This document shows, one piece after another, positions 1 through 6,677 of a stretch of DNA of 6,773 bases. The stretch lies in NCBI GenBank assembly GCA_003152975.1, contig PMBP01000372.1:1-6773 (forward strand), given 5' to 3'. Positions within the stretch are counted from its first letter, which is position 1; each line of letters opens with the position of its first letter. Below the pieces are notes generated by a model. It was not told where the DNA came from, ran no database searches, and was given only the letters and a program-made list of their open reading frames with translations. Origin of the DNA: Phycisphaerales bacterium. Lineage in GTDB: Bacteria; Planctomycetota; Phycisphaerae; Sedimentisphaerales; Anaerohalosphaeraceae. The position numbers and the translations under genes were made by a program.

Positions 1-23
1 TTATCCAATTTCCAATAGCATCG

Positions 24-1562
24 CTATTTCATTGTTCCGCTCAGCTTGAACTGCGGCGCGCCCGGAAAGGTCTTGACCCAAGTCAATGTCACAGTCTCGC
101 CGTCGAAGACCGCCAGGATTTTTTCCGTGTGCGGGCTTTCGATGTACCGCAGCGTCAGCTCCAGGGTCTTGTCGTCCTTCCAACTGTACGCGGCCGCGAT
201 CTTGCGCGGCGGCAGGCCCTGCATGTGGTTCTTCGCGTTGCCGACTAAGTTCGGGCCCAGTCGCATCGTCTCCGAAAACGCCCACGCCCCCGAGCCGAAC
301 GGAATGGAATAGCTTCCTTTGTCGTCCTCAAAAGTCGCGATGCAGTGGTCTCCGTCAAACTTCAGTGAGCCGTTCAGCTTTTTGCCGTTGGCCTCGACAA
401 CATAACTCTTGCCCGAGATCGCGCTTTGCAGCGGCGAAGCGACGCCCTTGGCCGGAACCGGCAATGAGAGGGCTTTGAGTTTGCTCTGCAGCGCCGTGGT
501 CGTATCATTGGCCGCAAGCTTCCCGTCGCCCATCGCCGGCAACAGATGCTGCCAGACCAGGTTGAGAATTCCCTGCATGTCCTCGGTCTCGGAGTTGATC
601 GCGATCACCGCATCCTTGTCCTGCATTACGATGATGTACTGCCCGAACGCCCCGTCGCCGCGAAAGTAGCCGTTGCGGCACCGCCAGAACTGATAGCCGT
701 ATCCCTGCATCCAGTCGCTCTTTTCGCGGTCCGCCTTCGGTGCATCGGGCGCCTGCAGAATATGCTCGGCCGTCGCCTCCTCGACCCATTCCTTCGCCAA
801 AATCTGCTTGCCGTTCCACTGGCCTTTCTGGAGATACAAAAGCCCAAACTTGGCCAGATCCTCGGTCCGCACCCGCAGCCCCCAGCCGCCGGAGGAGTTG
901 CCCGTCGGGCTGGCCTCCCAATCGTAATCGGTAATCCCCAGCGGATCGAACAGCCGCGGTTTGAGATAGTCGGCCACTTTCTGCCCGGTCACCTTGGTCA
1001 CGATCGCCGAGCACATGTAGGTCGCCATCGAGTTATACAGAAACTTGCTCCCCGGCACATTGATGACCGGCGTGGCCAGAAACTCCCGCTCCCAGTTGTC
1101 GGTCGGCGTGAGTCGGCCCGTCGGGTCGGGATCCTGTCCGGCCGACATCATCAGCATATCCTGCACCGTCAGCTTGGCCAGGTTCTCGCTGACTGTCGCC
1201 GGCACAAGCTCCGGAAAGAACGACACCACCTTGTCCTTGACGCTGAGCTTCTTTTCGCCCACGGCAAACCCCACGGCCGTCGAAGTAAAGCTCTTGCTCG
1301 TCGAGTACAGCGTGTGCTTGAGGTCCGCCCGGTACGGAGCCCACCATCCCTCGGCCACGACCTTGCCGTGCCGCACGATCACGAGGCCATGAAACTCGTG
1401 CTTGCTATTCTCGATCGCCCCGAGAAAATCCAAAATCCCCTGCGACTTGACCCCCTCGGCCTCCGGAGCGCTCCGCGGCAAACCCGCATCCGCGGCCCAC
1501 GCAACCTGCCCGAGCGCCGACACGGCGATCACGACCCACGCAACGAACATCAACGGCTTCAT
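24..1562 (-). CDS. Exported serine hydrolase, beta-lactamase/class C-like (PF00144) family
   Basis: A 512-residue serine hydrolase of the penicillin-binding fold. Residues 1-23 form a signal peptide (hydrophobic core, then AWA before Ala-Asp), so it should act outside the cytoplasm. The catalytic motifs are visible: S87-T-S-K90 (SxxK, nucleophile Ser87 and base Lys90), Y176-N-S178 (the YxN-type tyrosine motif, with Ser in third place as in many esterase-like members), and GDGAFGQY at 302-309 in the position of the third motif, lacking the KTG of true beta-lactamases. The hydrolase domain spans about 30-345. Residues about 375-512 are a beta-rich extension of unknown role. ATG is supported by GGAGA five bases upstream (1568-1572). 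A separate promoter and a preceding hairpin suggest a single-gene transcript. Substrate is unknown: an esterase or D-amino-peptidase is as likely as any lactamase activity. Family assignment is firm; reaction is inferred. Confidence 0.92.
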   Translation of the reverse strand: MKPLMFVAWVVIAVSALGQVAWAADAGLPRSAPEAEGVKSQGILDFLGAIENSKHEFHGLVIVRHGKVVAEGWWAPYRADLKHTLYSTSKSFTSTAVGFAVGEKKLSVKDKVVSFFPELVPATVSENLAKLTVQDMLMMSAGQDPDPTGRLTPTDNWEREFLATPVINVPGSKFLYNSMATYMCSAIVTKVTGQKVADYLKPRLFDPLGITDYDWEASPTGNSSGGWGLRVRTEDLAKFGLLYLQKGQWNGKQILAKEWVEEATAEHILQAPDAPKADREKSDWMQGYGYQFWRCRNGYFRGDGAFGQYIIVMQDKDAVIAINSETEDMQGILNLVWQHLLPAMGDGKLAANDTTTALQSKLKALSLPVPAKGVASPLQSAISGKSYVVEANGKKLNGSLKFDGDHCIATFEDDKGSYSIPFGSGAWAFSETMRLGPNLVGNAKNHMQGLPPRKIAAAYSWKDDKTLELTLRYIESPHTEKILAVFDGETVTLTWVKTFPGAPQFKLSGTMK

Positions 1563-1597
1563 CTTTTTCTCCTATCAAGGTTTTGGTATCGACGGAC

Positions 1598-1626
1598 ATT
1601 ATAAAACCGCCCCGCCAACTTGTACA
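1598..1626 (-). promoter_or_regulatory. Predicted sigma-70 promoter of the serine hydrolase gene
   Basis: Read on the minus strand, TGTACA (1621-1626, four of six matches to TTGACA) is followed after 17 bases by a perfect TATAAT (1598-1603). Transcription would begin near 1591, giving a leader of about 29 bases that contains the GGAGA ribosome binding site. It lies between the hairpin after the upstream gene and the hydrolase ATG, so the hydrolase need not depend on the padR operon. No copy of the palindromes found before padR occurs here. Prediction by consensus only. Confidence 0.55.
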
Positions 1627-1684
1627 GAAAAAGGGGTCTTCGGCGATCCACAGGATTCCTTCAATCCCGCATGTGCGCAGCAAA

Positions 1685-1710
1685 TGCCCCGACCGAAGCG
1701 GATCGGGGCA
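1685..1710 (-). terminator. Hairpin after the HAAS-like gene, likely terminator with a poor U-tract
   Basis: Twenty bases past the TAA of the membrane protein gene there is a perfect 8-bp stem (TGCCCCGA, 1685-1692, with TCGGGGCA, 1703-1710) that continues as three further G-C pairs (1693-1695 with 1699-1701) across one bulged A, closing on a 3-base loop. Minus-strand transcription leaves the stem into TTTGC, so only three U residues follow. The stem is strong but the tract is weak. It may terminate with help, or only stabilise the 3' end of the padR-HAAS message. Confidence 0.5.
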
Positions 1711-1729
1711 TCCGGATTGAATCTTTAGT

Positions 1730-3376
1730 TTATTGTACCGGCCAAAAGACACGGTCGCCATCGGGACCGCCCGGACCGTTTTTGTCCGCATTATTCTCGC
1801 CCCATAGGTCGTTGGCGAAGGCCTTGCCGCCATCGTCCTCAAAATCGCAACCCCGGCTGTAGAGCGTGAATGATTCGCCTTCCTTGCGATAAACCAGCGG
1901 CCCGTCGCCGTAGGGATCCATCGGTACCGCGGTGATCAATCCGGCCGATTTGATCTCCGCCAGCGACTCCGGCCAGCGTTGTTTGTCGGCCTTGAATTCG
2001 AGAATCGCCACGATCGTCTGCGTCGCCTCGGCTGTCGCCTTGCCCCGATAATACAGTTCGACCACCTTAGACAATGCCGGCACAAGGGATTGCAGGAGGG
2101 CGAAACGATACTTCGGCAGTTTTTCGATCATTTCATCGGCCGGCCGATGGTTTTGGATCTTCCGTTGCCATGGTGTGTAGGCAAGGGAATCATCGAGGGC
2201 TCGATAGATTTCATTGCCCTTGGCGAGGGTATCGGTGCGTCCGGCATGAATGAACGCCTGGGAGCTGGTGATCGGAACCGGCATCCACGGTCCCATGAGA
2301 TCGTTCAGCGTGACTATCGCCCTGGGGGAAAGATGCCCGCCGCCGGGGCCGCCTTCGGTAAAGGTGCTCTGGACAATATCGAGAAATAAATTCCGTTCCC
2401 ACTCAAAAGAAAACTTGGGAAATCCACCGGCCCAGATCGCTGCAAGGTCGCTACGGATTATGGCCAGCCGTTCCCCGCGTTGCGGAAACTTCGCCAGGAC
2501 TTGGAGCAATTCGTCCTGCCCCATCGTGTTGATCGAGATTCCCACCAGATATTCGATCAGCATGACCGTGACCGGGCACATCCACTGTTTGCCCTCGCGG
2601 ATGATCGCCAGGGAGGTCTCGATGGCCTGGGAATCCTGACCGTCTGCCGCCTGGATCTGTGCCAACCGGCGGCCGAGATAACCCAAATCCCGGATCCCAG
2701 ACAAGTGGGGCAGCAGGACTCCCAGCAGGGTCGGAGACGGGGCGTTTTCGTCGATGCTGTACGGCCGGAAACAATACGGCTTGGCCGTGGCCGCAACAAG
2801 CTGATCCCATGCAGGCTGGTTTTCGGCGACCCATCGCCGAACGGCCTGCTGATCCGTCGAAGGCAATTGTGTAAACCGTTGTTCTTTGAGTTTGACCAGC
2901 TCATCGGACGGTTTGACGACCAAGCCGATGGCCTTATCATACAGGGGCCAGGCGTTGTCGGCCTCGGTGACTTGCGGGCGAGCCCTGTCCTTGAGCATCT
3001 GCAAATAATCGATCCGCACGGTCGGCCGACCCAGTGAAAACCAAATAATATAGACAACGAGTAGAAGGAACAAGGCCGCTACCCCCTGCAGCGACCGTAC
3101 CACGGCGGTACGCCACCACGGCCGACAACGGATCTTGCCCCGCCGGATCAACTGGGCCAGCAGCGCTGCGTCGCCGAAATCGGCCAGCAGCGATTCGGCC
3201 CGTTGTTGCCGATGCGTCGGGTCCGAGCAGTCCCGCAGCGCGTCGGAAAAATGGGCCGTCAATTCCTGATGGACTTCCTGCCGAACCGATTTGCGGTATC
3301 CCATTTTGTGGACAATGCCGTCGATAAACTCCTGAACAATCAGAGGCAGCGCCGAATAATGTGGATTCGGATTCAT
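1730..3376 (-). CDS. Single-pass membrane protein with N-terminal HAAS-like domain and pseudopilin-like C-terminus
   Basis: A 548-residue protein. Residues about 10-82 are helical and charged, with the pattern of HAAS / permease-prefix domains (V31RQEVHQELTAH, then a second helix ending in LLADFGDAALLAQLIRRG). These domains commonly sit beside PadR regulators and act as their membrane partner. One transmembrane segment follows at about 97-115 (AALFLLLVVYIIWF), after Arg-rich residues that place the HAAS part in the cytoplasm. Residues about 120-445 are mostly helical and unrecognised, starting with a TPR-like stretch (EADNAWPLYDKAIGL). Residues about 450-515 resemble the C-terminal region of GspG-type pseudopilins (helix, RWPESLAEI, VPMDPYGDGPLVYR, LYSRG, acidic DFEDDGG). 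ATG is set by AAGGAGT seven bases upstream (3384-3390). It lies 48 bp after padR, so the two are probably co-transcribed. Role as a membrane sensor or co-regulator of PadR is inferred; the outer-domain ligand is unknown. Confidence 0.85.
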   Translation of the reverse strand: MNPNPHYSALPLIVQEFIDGIVHKMGYRKSVRQEVHQELTAHFSDALRDCSDPTHRQQRAESLLADFGDAALLAQLIRRGKIRCRPWWRTAVVRSLQGVAALFLLLVVYIIWFSLGRPTVRIDYLQMLKDRARPQVTEADNAWPLYDKAIGLVVKPSDELVKLKEQRFTQLPSTDQQAVRRWVAENQPAWDQLVAATAKPYCFRPYSIDENAPSPTLLGVLLPHLSGIRDLGYLGRRLAQIQAADGQDSQAIETSLAIIREGKQWMCPVTVMLIEYLVGISINTMGQDELLQVLAKFPQRGERLAIIRSDLAAIWAGGFPKFSFEWERNLFLDIVQSTFTEGGPGGGHLSPRAIVTLNDLMGPWMPVPITSSQAFIHAGRTDTLAKGNEIYRALDDSLAYTPWQRKIQNHRPADEMIEKLPKYRFALLQSLVPALSKVVELYYRGKATAEATQTIVAILEFKADKQRWPESLAEIKSAGLITAVPMDPYGDGPLVYRKEGESFTLYSRGCDFEDDGGKAFANDLWGENNADKNGPGGPDGDRVFWPVQ

Positions 3377-3424
3377 GGTCGTAACTCCTTCAACAGGACG
3401 ACAAAATCAACAGGTTCCCATCAC

Positions 3425-3769
3425 TCACGCCGGCTGCGGCACGGCGAAACCGAACACCGTCGCCACGCCCTGCTGCAGATTCAGCCACTGCTGCTTTTGC
3501 CGGGCCAGCTCATCCTTGCCGGTCCCCGTGATCGAATAGTACCGCCGCTTGCGCCCCGACTCGTTGGTCTCCCACTCGGCCGAAATCAGTCCCTTCGCCT
3601 CCAGATTATACAGTATCGGGTACAGCGTTCCCCGTCCCAGCGACAACACGCTGCCGCTCCGCTTTTCGATCGCATCGCTGAGTTCATACCCATACATCCG
3701 ACCTCGCGACAGGATCTCCAACACCACCACCGGCGCCACGCCCTTCAAGAGTTCGCTTTCGAATTTCAT
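3425..3769 (-). CDS. PadR-family winged-helix transcriptional regulator
   Basis: A 114-residue protein with the full PadR layout. The winged helix-turn-helix covers about 5-83: LLKGVAPVVVLEILS, the signature YGYEL at 26-30, the recognition helix region GTLYPILYNLEAKGLI at 47-62, and the wing SGRKRRYYSITGTG at 71-84. One C-terminal helix (about 85-98) serves dimerisation, as in the short PadR subfamily with a reduced effector domain. These proteins are usually dimeric repressors. The ATG follows an AGGAAAGGGG ribosome binding site. Two inverted repeats overlap its predicted promoter, so autorepression is likely. The next gene downstream encodes a HAAS-like membrane protein, the usual genetic partner of this regulator type. 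The inducing signal is unknown; substrates of classical PadR (phenolic acids) should not be assumed. Confidence 0.95.
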   Translation of the reverse strand: MKFESELLKGVAPVVVLEILSRGRMYGYELSDAIEKRSGSVLSLGRGTLYPILYNLEAKGLISAEWETNESGRKRRYYSITGTGKDELARQKQQWLNLQQGVATVFGFAVPQPA

Positions 3770-3797
3770 GTTATGCCCCTTTCCTGTTAGGTTTCAC

Positions 3798-3813
3798 ATG
3801 CTATGTATAGCAT
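3798..3813. promoter_or_regulatory. Inverted repeat just downstream of the transcription start, probable PadR operator 2
   Basis: Perfect 7-base arms ATGCTAT (3798-3804) and ATAGCAT (3807-3813) flank a GT centre. It lies at about +8 to +23 of the predicted padR transcript. Its centre (3805.5) is 30.5 bp from the centre of the other inverted repeat (3836), about 2.9 helical turns, so two dimers would sit on the same face. Together they look like a two-site operator for PadR. An alternative is a small leader hairpin, but the 2-base loop makes that unlikely. Confidence 0.7.
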
Positions 3814-3823
3814 ACCATTCATT

Positions 3824-3848
3824 ACATATTATGCAACGCATACTATGT
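3824..3848. promoter_or_regulatory. Inverted repeat over the -10 and spacer, probable PadR operator 1
   Basis: Two 11-base arms, ACATATTATGC (3824-3834) and GCATACTATGT (3838-3848), are reverse complements at 10 of 11 positions around the centre AAC. The inner TATGC/GCATA and outer ACATA/TATGT blocks match fully. The repeat spans the -10 box and most of the spacer of the padR promoter, so a bound dimer would block RNA polymerase. The ACAT/ATGT ends and AT-rich character resemble known PadR sites. That PadR is the binder is inferred from position. Confidence 0.7.
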
Positions 3849-3856
3849 GTTGTCAA
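3828..3856 (-). promoter_or_regulatory. Predicted sigma-70 promoter of the padR-HAAS operon
   Basis: On the minus strand a perfect TTGACA (3851-3856) is separated by exactly 17 bases from CATAAT (3828-3833, five of six matches to TATAAT). The transcription start would fall near 3821, about 52 bases before the padR ATG. This is the closest match to a housekeeping promoter in the window, as expected of a promoter held in check by a repressor. Consensus-based prediction; no other start signal competes in this gap. Confidence 0.75.
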
Positions 3857-3863
3857 ATAAATT

Positions 3864-3883
3864 CCGAAAAAGGTATTCTTCGG
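3864..3883 (-). terminator. Weak hairpin at the end of the intergenic region, possible terminator for the dockerin gene
   Basis: A short 5-bp stem (CCGAA, 3864-3868, with TTCGG, 3879-3883) with a 10-base loop is followed on the minus strand by AATTTATTT. It lies about 80 bases past the TAA of the large gene and just before the padR promoter. Stem and tract are both weak. The rest of 3857-3962 is AT-rich with no gene and no better hairpin, so this is the only candidate for separating the two transcripts. Confidence 0.25.
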
Positions 3884-3962
3884 GGTTTTGATCAGAGGTT
3901 TTGGAATGGTTATTGATTCTGTATCTGTTTGTGAATAAACGACTTACGAAAACACGATACCT

Positions 3963-6677
3963 TTATGGATTCCAGCTTGTCCGGCCCATCCAGGACTCGA
4001 TAAATAGCCCAAGATCGTCCAGATCGACCTTTCCATTTCGAGTCAGATCCGAATGAAGCGGCCAACGGTTGCCGATTCCCCACGAGCCGGACAGGATCGC
4101 AAAGTCATCCATCTCCACCGCCCCATCGTTATTCATGTCGGCCAGCAGCGACCATCCAGCCGGTGTCCGACTGGCCTCGGCCGTCCCGCCATAGCATCCC
4201 ATATCGATCCGCAGATTCGCCGAATCCTTGGTTTCCTGCCCCAGGGCCATCGACGGGCTGCCCGCATCAATGCATCGGCTGGTCTGCGCGTCCATCACCC
4301 AGCCGGCGACAACCGGATTCCATCGCCCCGCGGAGGACAGCAGGTAGTAATCATCAGAATTAGGATCTGTAAACAACGGATCAGAATCGATGTTTCCGAT
4401 TCCACCCTCTGCGACCGTCCATCCCATCACGCAGCAATACTCCGCCCGCGGATTCTGCAGGCCGTGAATCTGCGCCGGATACAGATCGATGGTGCTATCC
4501 GAATTGTTCCACAGGATCGAGTTGATCGCAAGTGTCGGGCCCGCGTCATTGTGCGCGCCTCCATACTGCTCGGCATGATTCATCGCCAGCGTGCAATTCC
4601 GGATAACCAGGTTGCAGTCCTGGCCATAGAGGGCTCCGCCGAAGGATGCGGCCCGGTTTTGGCTAAATAAACTATTTTCGATCGTCATATTCGCAATGGC
4701 ATACAAACCGCCGCCGTTCAACCACGCGACATTTCTCACGATCCGGCATCCCGTCATGGATTCCACCGTGCCCCACACTCCGCCGCCGATCTGCGCGGAG
4801 TTGCCCTCGAATATGCAATCCGCCAACGAGGCCGGTCCATAACTGACCAGCCCGCCCCCGAGATTACCCGATCGGTTGCCGGCAAACCGGCATTGCTCGA
4901 TCTGTGGCGACGCATCCTGCCGGAGAAATAGTCCGCCGCCCCGTTCCGAGCAGTCGTTGTCCATGAGGGTACAATTCCGAATCGTCGCACGGCTGTTGAC
5001 GCAATAGATTCCCCCGCCATATTGCTCTTCATACGCGGTGCCATTGGCGTTGCCGCCGGTGATGATAAACCCGTCCAACACCGTCGCGTCATTGCACCCG
5101 TTGAAAACCGCGACATGATAGCTGTTATCGCCGCGACTCTCGGCCTCGGCCGTATCATTGCCGTCAATGTCACCTGTTAATGTTGTGATATGCCGGCCCG
5201 GGTCCCGCTGAACTCGCGCCGTATCGCCGGCGGCGAATCCCCCGTAAACGCCGACTCCCGACGGGAAGAAAAACGCCGCCGATCGCCCCAACCCCGTCGC
5301 CTTCGGGAGATAAGTCCCCGCCGCCACCCAGATCTCCGAACCGGCATCGGCCTTTCCGAGGGCGTCCGACAGGTTGGTGTACGCGTCCGCCCAACGGGTG
5401 CCGTCGTTGGCGCCGACGGCGTTGACATCGACAAAAAGCCGTCCCGATTGCCCGACCCGCCAGGCCGTTGGAGCAAGCTTGAGGTTCGGATCACCCGCAA
5501 ACCGCATGCAGGAGTTGGTCCCGCAACCGGGATAGTCGGCATTGGCGATATCGAATGATTCCTTTACGGTCTTGCCCTGGCTGAGCCCCTCGAACAGTCG
5601 CGTCTGCCAGAGGATCGTGTAATTGCCGTACCAGCAGGCGTCAACGCACGGCTTGTTGCTCATCCCGCAATACCCGACCGTTGCGGTATCGTTCAGCGAG
5701 CCCTTGCGAAATGCGTACGAAAGCGTCCCCGATCCTGTGCTGCACATCCCGTCGCAACTGCCCAGAAAGGTAAACGGCACCGCCGGAATTCCCGATAGCC
5801 ATGCCGTAACCTCGGATGGGGTCGTTGGATTATTGGTATCGCAACGGTTATAGAAGCCGGTGCTGCCGCCGTGGGCCAGCTCATAAAACACCGACACCTC
5901 CAGCGATTGCGTCTTTTCGATCATCTTGGCCTGATCGGGGTATTGCACGGCCTCGGTGGCATAACCCATCTTGTCGAACCAGGTCCGCGCATTCGAATAC
6001 CAACTGAACCATCCGCCGGAGCAGCCCGCGATATCGACCGGCCCGGTGAGAGAAAATCCCGACGCCGGCGGCGGCACGGCCGGCCCGACGATTCGCCCCT
6101 CGACTGCGTCGATCACCACCGCCGAAATCGTTCCGGCCTGTTCGGTCTCGACGATCCAGCAGGGATTCTGCGGCGCCGGATGCTGCACAACGACCGCGCT
6201 GTCGGGTTGTAGATAATACAACCCTGAAAATCTGACTTTCGCCAAATTATGTTTCGTTCCCGCAAGTCGCCGGGCGATCCGCTCCTCTTCGGCCCGGTCC
6301 AGGGCCTTCGCTTCGGCTCCGGACTTGTCGATAACATATGGAAGTATATCCGGAATATCGTCCCGCCACTGAACCCGAAAATCCTTGATCCCCCCGGTCT
6401 CCCGATCGAATTGATACGCGACATGATCCCCCTGTACGATCGCCTCCACCCCGGCGCCGGCGACGATTCGCTGCCGCGCATAGACGATACGGTCCGATAA
6501 CTCGACCTCGTGAAACGCTTGTGCCGACTGCTTGGTTTCATAACCAGATCGTTCCAGAAGACCGAAACGATGTTTCCCGGCCGATCCTTCTCCCGCCCGA
6601 TCGGCCCAGACCGCCCCCGCAGCCAGCCCGACAATCCAACAGGCCAAACGGATTTGGCTCCGGTTCGGTATCTTCAT
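3963..6677 (-). CDS. Secreted multidomain protein: caspase-fold peptidase-like domain, right-handed beta-helix, C-terminal dockerin
   Basis: A 904-residue exported protein, numbered from the ATG at 6677. Residues 1-25 are a signal peptide (LACWIVGLAAGAV, cleavage after VWA). Residues about 65-200 end in CWIVETEQ...AVVIDAVEGRIVG, a PepSY/FTP-like propeptide pattern. Residues about 210-403 look like a clan CD (C25-like) cysteine peptidase: a hydrophobic strand into H269-G270 (VFYELAHGG), another into S307-C308 (FTFLGSCDG), then a closing FAGDPNLKLAP. This part has nine cysteines. Residues about 413-830 form a right-handed beta-helix, opening with FVDVNAVGANDGTRWADAY and carrying Pmp-like coils (FEGNSAQIGGG at 623-633; similar at 598 and 671). 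Residues about 842-898 are a type I dockerin with two calcium loops (D847, N849, D851, D858; D877, T879, N881, D888). Substrate and cohesin partner are unknown. Beta-helix and dockerin calls are strong; peptidase activity is inferred. Confidence 0.9.
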   Translation of the reverse strand: MKIPNRSQIRLACWIVGLAAGAVWADRAGEGSAGKHRFGLLERSGYETKQSAQAFHEVELSDRIVYARQRIVAGAGVEAIVQGDHVAYQFDRETGGIKDFRVQWRDDIPDILPYVIDKSGAEAKALDRAEEERIARRLAGTKHNLAKVRFSGLYYLQPDSAVVVQHPAPQNPCWIVETEQAGTISAVVIDAVEGRIVGPAVPPPASGFSLTGPVDIAGCSGGWFSWYSNARTWFDKMGYATEAVQYPDQAKMIEKTQSLEVSVFYELAHGGSTGFYNRCDTNNPTTPSEVTAWLSGIPAVPFTFLGSCDGMCSTGSGTLSYAFRKGSLNDTATVGYCGMSNKPCVDACWYGNYTILWQTRLFEGLSQGKTVKESFDIANADYPGCGTNSCMRFAGDPNLKLAPTAWRVGQSGRLFVDVNAVGANDGTRWADAYTNLSDALGKADAGSEIWVAAGTYLPKATGLGRSAAFFFPSGVGVYGGFAAGDTARVQRDPGRHITTLTGDIDGNDTAEAESRGDNSYHVAVFNGCNDATVLDGFIITGGNANGTAYEEQYGGGIYCVNSRATIRNCTLMDNDCSERGGGLFLRQDASPQIEQCRFAGNRSGNLGGGLVSYGPASLADCIFEGNSAQIGGGVWGTVESMTGCRIVRNVAWLNGGGLYAIANMTIENSLFSQNRAASFGGALYGQDCNLVIRNCTLAMNHAEQYGGAHNDAGPTLAINSILWNNSDSTIDLYPAQIHGLQNPRAEYCCVMGWTVAEGGIGNIDSDPLFTDPNSDDYYLLSSAGRWNPVVAGWVMDAQTSRCIDAGSPSMALGQETKDSANLRIDMGCYGGTAEASRTPAGWSLLADMNNDGAVEMDDFAILSGSWGIGNRWPLHSDLTRNGKVDLDDLGLFIESWMGRTSWNP

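Noticed and set aside
15..21. ATAGCAT, the operator half-site, also found here and at 4191-4197
   Set aside because: Neither copy has an operator-like partner arm, both overlap coding sequence, and about one chance copy per window is expected for a 7-mer.
14..28. Hairpin AATAGC-ATC-GCTATT over the hydrolase stop codon as a terminator
   Set aside because: The stem is only 6 bp and AT-rich, it overlaps the stop codon and no U-tract follows.
546..1604. A 352-codon open frame on the plus strand opposite the serine hydrolase
   Set aside because: It lies wholly antisense to a gene with signal peptide and catalytic motifs, its product is rich in Arg, His, Leu and Pro with no domain pattern, and such mirror frames are common in GC-rich genes.
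24..3769. One operon of padR, the HAAS protein and the serine hydrolase
   Set aside because: A 167-bp gap, a strong hairpin and a separate good promoter stand between the last two genes. Read-through remains possible given the weak U-tract.
4340..5040. DNA-level tandem repeats in the beta-helix region
   Set aside because: The repetition is in protein pattern (GGG turns, NxA motifs) and the DNA copies are too diverged to be a repeat feature.
6600..6677. A lipoprotein signal around LAC at the N-terminus of the dockerin protein
   Set aside because: The cysteine comes at the start of the hydrophobic stretch, not after it, so there is no proper lipobox; a VWA cleavage site fits ordinary export.
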